From [Actinobacillus] rossii (GTDB lineage Bacteria; Pseudomonadota; Gammaproteobacteria; Enterobacterales; Pasteurellaceae), in contig UFRQ01000003.1 of assembly GCA_900444965.1 (NCBI GenBank), positions 1,550,001-1,614,000 on the forward strand: a DNA stretch of 64,000 nucleotides, read 5' to 3'. Position 1 is the first letter of the stretch; each line of letters opens with the position of its first letter. Position numbers and translations under genes: made by a program. The notes under the pieces were generated by a model that was given only the letters and a program-made list of their open reading frames with translations, was not told the origin of the DNA and ran no database searches. Positions 1 through 7,852 of this stretch are shown one piece after another.

Positions 1-421
1 TCGGTTCCGAACTAAATTCGGGTAAAGACGTATTATGTCCAAGTACACGATTAATCGAAAATACGACATCATCTGCATTGAAATCACGAGACGGAATAAA
101 CCAGGGTGTTCGATGAAATTTTACGCCTTTACGCAAATAAATAGTCAAAACTTTACCGTCTTCACTAAATTCGTATGATTGTGCTAATGAAGGTTCAACT
201 TGAGAACTATTGGTTTTAAGTTCAAACAATTTGTTATAAATCTGTTCCGTTACCACATTCATACTGGTGCCCGCATCAGCAGTTTGTGGATTAAATGAGA
301 ATCCTGTGGCATGAGTGCAATACACCAAACCATTATTCTTCACTTCATCAGGCACACGTGGCGCAGCAAATACAGCGGAAGTTGCCAAAATAACAGAAAG
401 TGCGGTCAGAAATTTAAACAT
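1..421 (-). CDS. sapA: SapA, periplasmic peptide-binding protein of the Sap ABC transporter (5' part only)
   Basis: Only the N-terminal 140 codons lie in the window; the gene runs off the left edge. The ATG at 421 opens a signal peptide (MFKFLTALSVILATSAVFAA) followed by a solute-binding-protein family 5 sequence containing YCTHATGFSFNPQTADAGTS and later DFNADDVVFSINRVLG. From memory this matches Haemophilus SapA closely in that stretch. SapA binds antimicrobial peptides and haem in the periplasm for import by SapBCDF. It diverges from ycjX, the usual Haemophilus neighbour. A DppA-type paralogue is possible but less likely. Confidence 0.8.
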   Translation of the reverse strand, partial: MFKFLTALSVILATSAVFAAPRVPDEVKNNGLVYCTHATGFSFNPQTADAGTSMNVVTEQIYNKLFELKTNSSQVEPSLAQSYEFSEDGKVLTIYLRKGVKFHRTPWFIPSRDFNADDVVFSINRVLGHNTSLPEFSSEP

Positions 422-486
422 TCTTTTTAATATTTGTGATAAATTAGGCTTAATTTTAAAGGATTTAGCCCTAGATTAAAAATAAA

Positions 487-1893
487 ATGTTCAATCGAAT
501 TCAAAAAGAAATTACGCAAGTTTTTGACCGCACTTTAGATCGCAGTTTACGTATTGCAGTCACAGGGTTAAGTCAAAGTGGTAAAACGGCTTTTATTACT
601 AGTTTAATCAATCAGTTACTTTATATTAACCAAACGGATAATAGCCATTTACCTTTGTTTGAACCCGCACGAAATGGGCGTATTTTAGGTGTAAAACGGG
701 TAGCACAGCAAGATTTACGGGTGCCACGTTTTGATTATGAACGTAATATTGCCGAATTGAGTCAAACGCCACCGCATTTCCCCCAATCTACTAAAGGCGT
801 CAGTGAAACTCGTCTTGCCATTCGCTATCAGCGTCAGAGCGGTTTGATGAGTTTTCTGAAAGAACGCGGTACGTTATATCTCGATATTTTTGATTATCCA
901 GGGGAATGGTTATTAGATTTACCGTTGCTTGAGCAAAATTACCAAAAATGGTCACTTAATCTCAAAGCATGCCATCATGGAACACGTGCGGAACTTGCCC
1001 AAAAATGGCTTGAAAAAGCACAAAAACTTGACTTAAGTGCGGTGGCAAATGAAGATATTTTAGCCGATCTTGCTCAGGATTACACTGATTATTTACATGC
1101 TTGCAAAGCTGAAGGTTTACATTTTATTCAGCCGGGGCGGTTTGTTTTGCCTGCGGAATTAGCGGGCTCCCCGTCAGTACAATTTTTTCCGCTAATTTGG
1201 CTTACCGAAAATGATTGGCAGCAATTAGAAAAAACGGCGAAAGCGAACAGTTATTTCGCGATGCTCAAATCGCGTTACCGTTATTATCGTAAACATATTG
1301 TCAAAGCGTTTTATGAAGATTATTTTGTGCATTTCGACCGTCAAGTGATCCTAGCTGATTGTTTAACGCCACTCAACCATAGTCGCCAAGCATTTGAAGA
1401 TATGCAACAGGCCTTGCATCAATTATTCAGTAATTTTCATTATGGAAAACGAAACTTACTTAATCGTTTGTTTTCCCCACGCATTGATAAATTGATGTTT
1501 ATTGCGACTAAAGCGGATCATATTACGAGCGATCAATTACCGAATTTAACGAGTCTTATGCGTCAACTGGTACAAGACGGCGGACGCTATGCAGAATTTG
1601 AAGGTGTGGATTTAGACTATAGCGCAATTGCTGCCATTCGGGCTACAAAACAAGTGAATGTGACACAAAATGGAGAAAGTTTTAAAGCTATTCAAGGTGT
1701 CCGATCATCAGATTTACAACAAGTGACAGTCTATCCCGGTTCTGTGCCCGCTAAATTGCCTAAAGCCGAATTTTGGAATGAACGCCAATTTGAATTTGAT
1801 CAATTTGAACCGCAAGTATTAGAACAAGGTGAAAATATTCCACATTTGCGTATGGATGTCGTGGCACAGTTTTTATTAAGCGATAAGTTATAA
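487..1893 (+). CDS. ycjX: YcjX-family P-loop NTPase
   Basis: A 468-residue protein of the YcjX/DUF463 family, a stress-linked GTPase-like ATPase of unknown precise role (a phage-shock regulon member in E. coli). A Walker A motif GLSQSGKT lies at residues 27-34. DYPGEW at about 136-141 corresponds to the switch/Walker B region, and IATKAD further on resembles a G4-type NKxD motif. Length is normal for the family. It is divergent from sapA, with a 65-bp intergenic region. The ycjF partner found beside it in enterobacteria is not seen here. The ATG at 487 gives the full conserved N-terminus. Confidence 0.9.
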   Translation: MFNRIQKEITQVFDRTLDRSLRIAVTGLSQSGKTAFITSLINQLLYINQTDNSHLPLFEPARNGRILGVKRVAQQDLRVPRFDYERNIAELSQTPPHFPQSTKGVSETRLAIRYQRQSGLMSFLKERGTLYLDIFDYPGEWLLDLPLLEQNYQKWSLNLKACHHGTRAELAQKWLEKAQKLDLSAVANEDILADLAQDYTDYLHACKAEGLHFIQPGRFVLPAELAGSPSVQFFPLIWLTENDWQQLEKTAKANSYFAMLKSRYRYYRKHIVKAFYEDYFVHFDRQVILADCLTPLNHSRQAFEDMQQALHQLFSNFHYGKRNLLNRLFSPRIDKLMFIATKADHITSDQLPNLTSLMRQLVQDGGRYAEFEGVDLDYSAIAAIRATKQVNVTQNGESFKAIQGVRSSDLQQVTVYPGSVPAKLPKAEFWNERQFEFDQFEPQVLEQGENIPHLRMDVVAQFLLSDKL

Positions 1894-1899
1894 AAAGTT

Positions 1900-1929
1900 C
1901 GCTATTATGTACTGTACAACATAATAGCG
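1900..1929 (-). terminator. Hairpin terminator between ycjX and kdsC
   Basis: A 10-bp perfect inverted repeat CGCTATTATG / CATAATAGCG with a 10-nt loop sits between the convergent ycjX and kdsC genes. On the minus strand it is followed by a T-rich run (CTTTTT), so it mainly serves kdsC. Confidence 0.7.
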
Positions 1930-1976
1930 AGAATTTTAACTGCACTTTATTTTGTATATTACATTGATATAGTGCG

Positions 1977-2519
1977 TTATTGTGCCATATTGGCTACGGC
2001 TTTTAAAAAGCCTTTTGCCGTAGAAAATGTATCCATTTTTCCTTGGGCTTGTAAAATGATATCTGACATTTCTCGAAATGCCCCTTTACCACCAACCCGT
2101 TCTAGCACGTAATCCGCATTATCTTGAACATAACTTGGTGCATCATTAACGGCAAAAGCTAAACCGCAAACGGCAAAAGCAGGAAGATCGACACTGTCAT
2201 CGCCAATATAAGCGGTTTCTTCTGCTGTGACACCAGCTTGTCGCATTAAATCTATACAAGCACTTTCTTTTTCCAGTTTGCCTAGATAGGCTAATTTAAT
2301 ACCTAGATCATCAATACGTTTTTGCAGAATAGGTGAGCTGCGACCTGAGAGTACGGCGACCTGAATGCCTTGTTCCATGAGCATACGAATACCTAAACCA
2401 TCGCGGACATGAAAGCTTTTAATTGCTTCACCATGAGCATCATAGTGGAGTAAACCATCAGTGAGTACACCATCAACATCAGTAATAACCAATTTAATTT
2501 TTTGGAGTTTTTCTTGCAT
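1977..2519 (-). CDS. kdsC: 3-deoxy-D-manno-octulosonate 8-phosphate phosphatase
   Basis: HAD-superfamily phosphatase of 180 residues that hydrolyses Kdo-8-phosphate to Kdo for lipooligosaccharide inner core synthesis in the cytoplasm. The nucleophile motif TDVDGVLTDG has Asp14 and Asp16. AVLSGRSS supplies the motif II region and YIGDDSVDLPA the motif III/IV acidic residues. The small, capless size is typical of tetrameric KdsC. It lies 11 bp downstream of kdsD on the same strand, so the two form an operon for consecutive Kdo pathway steps. Confidence 0.96.
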   Translation of the reverse strand: MQEKLQKIKLVITDVDGVLTDGLLHYDAHGEAIKSFHVRDGLGIRMLMEQGIQVAVLSGRSSPILQKRIDDLGIKLAYLGKLEKESACIDLMRQAGVTAEETAYIGDDSVDLPAFAVCGLAFAVNDAPSYVQDNADYVLERVGGKGAFREMSDIILQAQGKMDTFSTAKGFLKAVANMAQ

Positions 2520-2530
2520 GTTATGACTTC

Positions 2531-3466
2531 CTATGATGAAAATTCAATTAATCCAACAACTTGATTATTATCATCAACAGCAACTAATGAATGAATTTTT
2601 TTCTCTTTCATAAAGCTTTCAGCTTGGGATAAGAATGCATTTTGATTAATTGTTTTAGGATGACATGTCATTAAATCTTGTGCTGTTTTATTGAGTGTGT
2701 CAGCCCCATTTTTAGTCAGTGCACGACGCACATCGCCGTCAGTAATAATGCCTTGTAATTGATTGTTTTCCATCACTAAAGCGACGCCCATTCGGCCTTC
2801 ATTCATGACGGTTAAACAGTCTGTGAAGTTAAGATTCGGTGCGGCAATTGGTAAACGAGTTTGCATCTGATCTTTGACGCGGCAGAGCAGACGACGGCCA
2901 AGGGAACCACCAGGATGAAATTTAGCAAAGTCCACTGGTTTAAAATCACGTGCGTGGATGAGCGCGACAGTTAAAGCGTCGCCTAAAGCGAGTGTGACTA
3001 AAGCGGATGTTGTTGGTGCAAGGTTATTTGGGCAGGCTTCACGTTCTACTGAAATATCCAAAATAAAATCAGCATGTTTACCAAGCGTTGAATTTGGATT
3101 GCTCGTCAATGCAATAATCTTATTACCGAAGTTTTTTAAGCTTGGGATTAATTTGTTAACTTCATCGCTTTCGCCGCTATAGGAAATTAAAATGACAATA
3201 TCACTAGGTTTTAACATCCCTAAATCACCGTGGAAAGCCTCTGTTGGGTGTAGAAAGAAACTTGGTGTCCCCGTGGAAGCCAGGCTTGCCACTATCTTTT
3301 TCCCTATTAATCCTGACTTTCCGACACCACTAATTGCAATTCTCCCTTTGCAGTGGAGAATGAGTTCAATAACCGAATCAAAAGTGCGGTCTAAATTTTG
3401 ACTTAGTTTAGCGAGTGCGTGTTCTTCAATGGCTAGCGTTTCGCGGGCGTTTTGTAAATAATCCAT
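2531..3466 (-). CDS. kdsD: D-arabinose 5-phosphate isomerase (KdsD/KpsF family)
   Basis: Converts ribulose 5-phosphate to arabinose 5-phosphate, the first committed step toward Kdo. The 311-residue chain has an N-terminal SIS domain (GVGKSGLIGKKIVASLAS near residue 50, then HPTEAFHGDLGM) and HPGGSLGRRL before two C-terminal CBS domains (about 200-311). It is first gene of a kdsD-kdsC operon. The ATG at 3466 is preceded by a purine-rich stretch. Length equals that of the Haemophilus orthologue as I recall it. Confidence 0.95.
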   Translation of the reverse strand: MDYLQNARETLAIEEHALAKLSQNLDRTFDSVIELILHCKGRIAISGVGKSGLIGKKIVASLASTGTPSFFLHPTEAFHGDLGMLKPSDIVILISYSGESDEVNKLIPSLKNFGNKIIALTSNPNSTLGKHADFILDISVEREACPNNLAPTTSALVTLALGDALTVALIHARDFKPVDFAKFHPGGSLGRRLLCRVKDQMQTRLPIAAPNLNFTDCLTVMNEGRMGVALVMENNQLQGIITDGDVRRALTKNGADTLNKTAQDLMTCHPKTINQNAFLSQAESFMKEKKIHSLVAVDDNNQVVGLIEFSS

Positions 3467-3539
3467 AAATTGCTCCTAATAAAGCGAAAGTGCGGTTATT
3501 TTAACGTATGTTTTAGTTTCGCTCTACATAAAATTCCGT

Positions 3540-3545
3540 TATACT
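3540..3545 (+). promoter_or_regulatory. -10 element of the rnpB promoter
   Basis: TATACT lies 8-9 bp before the predicted 5' end of RNase P RNA at about 3554. The -35 region (around 3517-3522) matches the consensus poorly. Confidence 0.55.
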
Positions 3546-3553
3546 AGCCACCT

Positions 3554-3945
3554 GAGTTGGTCAGACAATCGCTGGTTTATTGAAGCCCTTAATGCCGAAA
3601 GGCAAGCCTGAAATAGGTGATAAGTGGGACAAATAAACGAGAGGAAAGTCCGGGCTACACAGGGCAGAGTGCCAGCTAACAGCTGGGCAGCGTGAGCTGA
3701 CGACAAGTGCAACAGAGAGCAGACCGCCTTTTTTCGGAAAGGTAAGGGTGAAAGGGTGTGGTAAGAGCGCACCGCGTGGCTGGTAACAGTTCACGGCAAG
3801 GTAAACTCCACTCGTAGCAAGACCAAATAGGAACTCAATGGGTGTGCCCGCTCAGAGTTCGGGTAGGTTGCTTGAGCGTTATAGTGATGTAACGCCTAGA
3901 GGAATGATTGTCCAATGACAGAACCCGGCTTATCGATCAACTCGT
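3554..3945 (+). ncRNA. rnpB: RNase P RNA (class A)
   Basis: The catalytic RNA that trims tRNA 5' leaders. Conserved signatures are present: GAGGAAAGTCCGGGCT at 3641-3656, the universally conserved 5' side of P4 and its neighbour; AGAACCCGGCTTATCGATCA near 3920-3939, the 3' side; and the P1 helix, in which AGTTGGTC near the 5' end pairs with GATCAACT near the 3' end. The L15 GGTAA-containing region recognising tRNA CCA is also visible. Open reading frames on the opposite strand here are spurious. The ends are estimated from P1 and may be off by a few bases. Confidence 0.96.
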
Positions 3946-3955
3946 CAAATTTTTT

Positions 3956-3984
3956 AAGGTGAACCTAATGGTTCACCTTTTTTA
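3956..3984 (+). terminator. rnpB terminator
   Basis: AAGGTGAAC / GTTCACCTT hairpin with a 6-nt loop followed by a T run, directly after the 3' end of RNase P RNA. Confidence 0.9.
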
Positions 3985-4045
3985 TAACTTATTTTTTATA
4001 ACAGATTATTGCTCTGATTTGATGTTTTATAACATAACAAAAGTT

Positions 4046-4067
4046 TTTTGTGCGCTAGGTCACAAAA
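4046..4067 (+). promoter_or_regulatory. CRP-type binding site
   Basis: A palindrome with arms TTTTGTG and CACAAAA separated by 8 bp. The 16-bp core TGTGCGCTAGGTCACA differs from the ideal CRP core TGTGATCTAGATCACA at three positions. Its centre (4056.5) lies about 59-61 bp before the predicted start of the small RNA below, the class I activation distance. Confidence 0.65.
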
Positions 4068-4115
4068 TTGAACATTAGGATTTGCAAGGAAAGCGTGAAT
4101 TCTATATTCTTCGGG

Positions 4116-4197
4116 ACATAAAAAATGAGAACTATAAAAAATAGTCATCTTAAATTTGCTTTCCGAGTAGCGTCTTAAGTCCAAGACGCTTTTTTTT
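4116..4197 (+). ncRNA. Candidate CRP-activated small RNA
   Basis: No reading frame of note lies here, but there is a complete transcription unit. A -10 TATATT sits at 4103-4108 with a weak -35-like TTTGCA at 4081-4086, and a CRP-type palindrome is centred about 60 bp upstream. The unit ends in a strong terminator. Within the predicted RNA of about 80 nt, a small hairpin (ACTAT / ATAGT) is followed by an unpaired stretch TTAAATTTGCTTTCCGAG, the obvious seed candidate, then the terminal stem-loop. It does not resemble Spot 42, CyaR, FnrS or GcvB as I remember them. Transcription and function are inferred, not shown. Confidence 0.5.
4169..4197 (+). terminator. Rho-independent terminator of the candidate small RNA
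   Basis: AGCGTCTT / AAGACGCT with a 6-nt loop, followed by seven Ts. No coding gene on the plus strand ends here; rnpB already has its own terminator at 3956. Confidence 0.85.
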
Positions 4198-4274
4198 GTC
4201 TAAAATTTAAGAAACAGAGAATTGGTTTGTGTATATGGAAATAGTTAATTGGCTAGTTTTGTAAAGACGTTATT

Positions 4275-5198
4275 TCAAACTGCGCTTAAAATTCCAATCA
4301 TTTCATTAATTGATGCGCAAAGCAAATCTCGATCGTGCCGATAAATCACATCGTCTGCATTGAGTTTATGACCTAAAATTTTCACATCAAGATTATCAAT
4401 TTTTCCCGCTAATTCTGGTGGTGTAATCACACCATCAATAATATTTTTACCAATAACGCGATGAATCCAATGGATGCGATCAGAAAGGGTCAGATTGGCG
4501 GCTGGACTGAGTTCAACACCAAGATTGTCAATAAAGATTTTTTTTGCTCGGCTTTGTTTTAAAGCGTCAATAATTTCTGGTACAAGTAAAGTTGGCATAA
4601 TACTGGTTAAGAAACTGCCAGGTCCGAATAAAATGACATCTGCATTTGTTATTGCCTCTACGGCTTCAGGAGTCGCTTGTACGCTAGGTTCAAGAAAGAG
4701 TTCAATAGGCAGTTCTTCTAAGTTATCAATTGCAACTTCGCCGACGATTCGTTCACCAGATTGCAAAACCGCTCCAAGGTCTACAGGTTGCTCAGACATT
4801 GGGATCAGAAAAGATTTAACACGCAAAAAGTTACGAATCAAGTTAATTGCTTCTGTGGGACGAATATGCATATCTTCCAATGCTTTTAAAATTAAGTTAC
4901 CCAGATTGTGCCCAGCTAATTCTCCATTGCCCCCAAAACGGTATTCAAAAACGGCTGAAGCTGTTGTGGGTTTAGCAATAATCTGATTTAAGCAATTTCG
5001 TAGATCCCCCCAAGCGATACCGCCGTGATGGCTTCGGATTCGTCCTGTTGAACCGCCATTGTCAGTGGTTGTTACAATACCGGTTAACCGTTCTTTCATA
5101 AAACTTAATGATGACATGACGCGACCTAAACCATGTCCACCGCCAATAGCTACGATGTGGTTAAGTTGCTCTAAATTTTTTTTCTTGGATTGCGGCAT
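4275..5198 (-). CDS. ybhK: YvcK/YbhK (CofD-like) gluconeogenesis-factor family protein
   Basis: A 307-residue UPF0052/CofD-like protein. The N-terminal GGGHGLGRVMSSL glycine loop, TTDNGGSTGRIR and RFGGNGELAGHNLGNLIL are diagnostic. Family members bind UDP-sugars and influence cell-wall and carbon metabolism; the Haemophilus role is not established. It diverges from moaA, the same arrangement as ybhK-moaA in E. coli, which supports the assignment. Start ATG at 5198 gives the expected N-terminus. Confidence 0.9.
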   Translation of the reverse strand: MPQSKKKNLEQLNHIVAIGGGHGLGRVMSSLSFMKERLTGIVTTTDNGGSTGRIRSHHGGIAWGDLRNCLNQIIAKPTTASAVFEYRFGGNGELAGHNLGNLILKALEDMHIRPTEAINLIRNFLRVKSFLIPMSEQPVDLGAVLQSGERIVGEVAIDNLEELPIELFLEPSVQATPEAVEAITNADVILFGPGSFLTSIMPTLLVPEIIDALKQSRAKKIFIDNLGVELSPAANLTLSDRIHWIHRVIGKNIIDGVITPPELAGKIDNLDVKILGHKLNADDVIYRHDRDLLCASINEMIGILSAV

Positions 5199-5354
5199 GA
5201 CGAGAACCTACAGTAAAAGCGCGGTTAAATTTGTGAGTTTTTATCATACAGCAAAAATAAAAAAATGCGACTAAAAGCCACAAATTCTACCCCAAATAGC
5301 GTAAATTCAATTTCTCTTCTTGTTCTTTTAACACAAGCCTTTTACAATACGAAT

Positions 5355-5465
5355 ATTACTCTGATTACCGAGCTTGTTCGCCTAAGTTATGAAAAATAAT
5401 ATGGCGGCAATGCCAGCGATTAATTGCTCAGGGATCCGCGGGAAACGGTTGGTCCTTCCTTATTT
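5355..5465 (+). promoter_or_regulatory. Molybdenum-cofactor (Moco) riboswitch leader of moaA
   Basis: A promoter TTGTTC (5320-5325), 17 bp, TACAAT (5343-5348) begins a leader of about 120 nt before moaA. The leader carries elements I associate with the Moco RNA motif: CCGAGC near 5368, a variable hairpin (CGCC...GGCGG) and, most characteristically, CAGGGATCCGCGGGAAAC followed by GGTTGGTCC just ahead of the ribosome site. The location directly before a moa operon matches the known distribution. It presumably lowers moaACDE expression when Moco is plentiful. Boundaries are approximate. Confidence 0.82.
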
Positions 5466-5477
5466 GAAAAGGTATCT

Positions 5478-6488
5478 ATGTCATCAATTCCAATTAAAAA
5501 CGTTGGTCAGTCTCTTGTAGATGCGTTTCAACGTGAATACTACTATTTACGGTTATCTATTACGGACGTATGTAACTTTCGTTGTACTTATTGTCTGCCT
5601 AATGGTTATCAATCTACGCCTGAGCGTCAGTCTTTTTTAACCCTTGATGAAATTCGCCGAGTGGGACAAGCATTTGTTTCTATGGGGACGCGGAAAATCC
5701 GTTTAACGGGTGGTGAACCAACTTTACGCAAAGATTTTATTGAAATCGCAGAAAATTTAACCGCACTTAATGGCATTGAACAACTAGCTTTAACCACGAA
5801 TGGCTATCGTATGGCGAAAGAAGTAGACGCGTGGAAAAAAGCGGGGATTACCTCGATCAATGTCAGTGTAGATAGTCTTGATCCTAGAATGTTTCATCAA
5901 ATTACGGGTGAAAATAAATTTGCGGATGTTATGCGTGGTATTGATCGTGCTTTTGATGTGGGTTATGAGAAAGTAAAAGTTAATTCCGTGCTGATGAAAG
6001 ATTTGAATGACACAGAATTCAACCAATTCTTGGCTTGGGTAAAAGATCGTCCAATTCAAATGCGTTTTATTGAATTGATGCAAACAGGAGAAATGGACGT
6101 CTTTTTTCATAAACATCATATTTCAGGGCAAGTGCTTGCTGACCGTTTGATACAGGAAGGATGGTTTTTACAACAAAAAGCGCAAACTGATGGACCGGCT
6201 AAAGTTTTTAAACACCCCGATTATGTTGGCGAAATCGGTTTGATTATGCCTTATGAAAAAAATTTCTGTGCAAGTTGTAACCGTTTACGTGTTTCTGCAA
6301 CAGGTAAATTGCATTTATGTTTATTTGGTGAAGAAGGCATTGAGTTACGAGATTTGTTACAATCCGATGAACAAGAAATGCTGTTACAAGCAAGATTATA
6401 TGCTGCGTTACAGGGTAAAAGAGAACATCATTTTTTACATCAAGGTGATAGTGGAATTCGTACAAATTTGGCAACAATTGGTGGCTAG
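5478..6488 (+). CDS. moaA: GTP 3',8-cyclase MoaA
   Basis: Radical-SAM enzyme that converts GTP to 3',8-cyclo-GTP, the first step of molybdenum cofactor synthesis. The protein has 336 residues. The SAM cluster CNFRCTYC has Cys32, 36 and 39; the second C-terminal 4Fe-4S cluster uses FCASCN plus a Cys about 14 residues on (HLCLFG); and the chain ends in the conserved GG. I chose the ATG at 5478, preceded by AAAGG, rather than the in-frame ATG at 5424, because the extra codons would be riboswitch sequence. It heads moaACDE; no moaB is present. Confidence 0.97.
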   Translation: MSSIPIKNVGQSLVDAFQREYYYLRLSITDVCNFRCTYCLPNGYQSTPERQSFLTLDEIRRVGQAFVSMGTRKIRLTGGEPTLRKDFIEIAENLTALNGIEQLALTTNGYRMAKEVDAWKKAGITSINVSVDSLDPRMFHQITGENKFADVMRGIDRAFDVGYEKVKVNSVLMKDLNDTEFNQFLAWVKDRPIQMRFIELMQTGEMDVFFHKHHISGQVLADRLIQEGWFLQQKAQTDGPAKVFKHPDYVGEIGLIMPYEKNFCASCNRLRVSATGKLHLCLFGEEGIELRDLLQSDEQEMLLQARLYAALQGKREHHFLHQGDSGIRTNLATIGG

Positions 6489-6500
6489 GAAAAAAGAATA

Positions 6501-6977
6501 ATGACAAATTTTACACATATTAATAGTAATGGCGAAGCCAATATGGTGGATGTCTCTGGTAAACAAGACAGCGTACGTGAAGCACGAGCAGAAGCGTTTG
6601 TGACAATGAATGCAGAAACGCTGCAAATGATTATGTCGGGTAATCATCATAAAGGTGACGTATTTGCTACAGCACGTATTGCAGGTATTCAAGCTGCAAA
6701 ACGTACTTGGGAGTTAATTCCATTGTGTCATCCACTATTGCTTTCAAAAGTCGAAGTGAATTTGACCGCACTTCCTGAAACTAACCAAGTTCGTATAGAG
6801 AGCCTTTGTAAATTAACAGGTAAAACAGGGGTGGAAATGGAAGCATTGACAGCGGCGAGTGTGGCGGCATTGACTATTTACGATATGTGTAAAGCGGTAC
6901 AAAAAGATATGGTGATTTCTAGCGTACGTTTGCTTGAAAAGTGCGGTGGAAAATCAGGACATTTCAAAGCTGAATAA
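6501..6977 (+). CDS. moaC: Cyclic pyranopterin monophosphate synthase MoaC
   Basis: 158 residues. Rearranges the MoaA product to cyclic pyranopterin monophosphate. [12 protein letters not shown] (near 76) and [20 protein letters not shown] (near 112-131) contain the active-site His, Glu and Asp residues of the family. It lies 12 bp after moaA in the same operon, consistent with co-transcription and consecutive reactions. Confidence 0.97.
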   Translation: MTNFTHINSNGEANMVDVSGKQDSVREARAEAFVTMNAETLQMIMSGNHHKGDVFATARIAGIQAAKRTWELIPLCHPLLLSKVEVNLTALPETNQVRIESLCKLTGKTGVEMEALTAASVAALTIYDMCKAVQKDMVISSVRLLEKCGGKSGHFKAE

Positions 6978-6997
6978 AGGCAAAGTGAAAAGATAAT

Positions 6998-7243
6998 ATG
7001 TTGACAATCTTATTTTTTGCGCAAACTCGTGAGTTAATTGGCGCTGAAAAGCTCGAACTTAAATCGGATTTTGCGACAGCAGAATCAGTGCGCGAACATT
7101 TGGTTGCGCAAGGCGGTAAATGGGCGTTGGCATTAGCAAAAGGAAAAGTGCTAGTAGCGATCAATCAAACGCTATGTCCGTTAGAAAGTGCGGTTAAATC
7201 TGGCGATGAAATCGCATTTTTTCCACCAGTAACAGGAGGTTAA
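6998..7243 (+). CDS. moaD: Molybdopterin synthase small subunit MoaD
   Basis: 81-residue ubiquitin-fold sulfur carrier. The chain ends PPVTGG, the C-terminal Gly-Gly that is thiocarboxylated to carry sulfur. It lies 20 bp after moaC, and its stop codon abuts the moaE start, so the two synthase subunits are translationally linked. Confidence 0.96.
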   Translation: MLTILFFAQTRELIGAEKLELKSDFATAESVREHLVAQGGKWALALAKGKVLVAINQTLCPLESAVKSGDEIAFFPPVTGG

Positions 7244-7699
7244 ATGACGAATATTCGTATTGCAGTTCAAGAAGGCGAATTTGATCAAAATGCAGAATAT
7301 CGTTGGCTTTCCGAAAATCATTCTGTTGGCGCCACCACGATTTTTGTAGGAAAAGTGCGTGAGATGAATTTAGGTGATGAAGTTTCAAGCCTTTATTTAG
7401 AGCATTATCCCGCGATGACAGAAAAAGCGCTACGTGAAATTGTAGAAGAAGCACAACAACGTTGGGATATTCAGCGTGTTTCTGTTATTCACCGTGTGGG
7501 TTTATTGCAGACAGGGGATGAAATTGTTTTAGTTGGCGTCAGTTCAGCACATCGTGGTAATGCTTACGCCGCGAATGAATTTATTATGGATTATCTAAAA
7601 ACACGAGCGCCATTTTGGAAAAAAGAACGAACTCACCACGGTGAACGTTGGATTGAAAGCCGTGATAGCGATCATCACGCCGCAAATAAATGGTCATAA
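7244..7699 (+). CDS. moaE: Molybdopterin synthase catalytic subunit MoaE
   Basis: 151 residues. Transfers two sulfurs from MoaD thiocarboxylate to cyclic pyranopterin monophosphate. VSSAHRGNAY and LKTRAPFWKKE contain the catalytic lysine region. The start codon follows directly on the moaD stop, with the ribosome site (ACAGGAGG) inside the end of moaD. Last gene of the moa operon. Confidence 0.96.
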   Translation: MTNIRIAVQEGEFDQNAEYRWLSENHSVGATTIFVGKVREMNLGDEVSSLYLEHYPAMTEKALREIVEEAQQRWDIQRVSVIHRVGLLQTGDEIVLVGVSSAHRGNAYAANEFIMDYLKTRAPFWKKERTHHGERWIESRDSDHHAANKWS

Positions 7700-7713
7700 A
7701 ATGAAACTCATTG

Positions 7714-7739
7714 AGCCTGTTAAATGACAGGCTTTTTTA
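7714..7739 (+). terminator. moa operon terminator
   Basis: AGCCTGT / ACAGGCT hairpin with a TAAATG loop and a run of six Ts. Confidence 0.9.
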
Positions 7740-7852
7740 TTTCATCAATTTCTTTTAATAATTTATATCATCTTAATTTTTTCTTCAGATTTCTTTGTTT
7801 TAATTGTTTCGTCAAAGTGAAAACTTCGGCAATTTTATTTAGGAGAACAATT

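Noticed and set aside
3539..3794. Two 77-codon frames on the minus strand
   Set aside because: They lie antisense within the RNase P RNA gene.
3996..4184. 62-codon minus-strand frame over the candidate small RNA
   Set aside because: It covers a CRP site, a promoter and a terminator, has no ribosome site of note and no recognisable domain.
4474..4986. 170-codon plus-strand frame inside ybhK
   Set aside because: Antisense shadow of a well conserved gene; Ser/Lys/Arg-rich as such shadows usually are.
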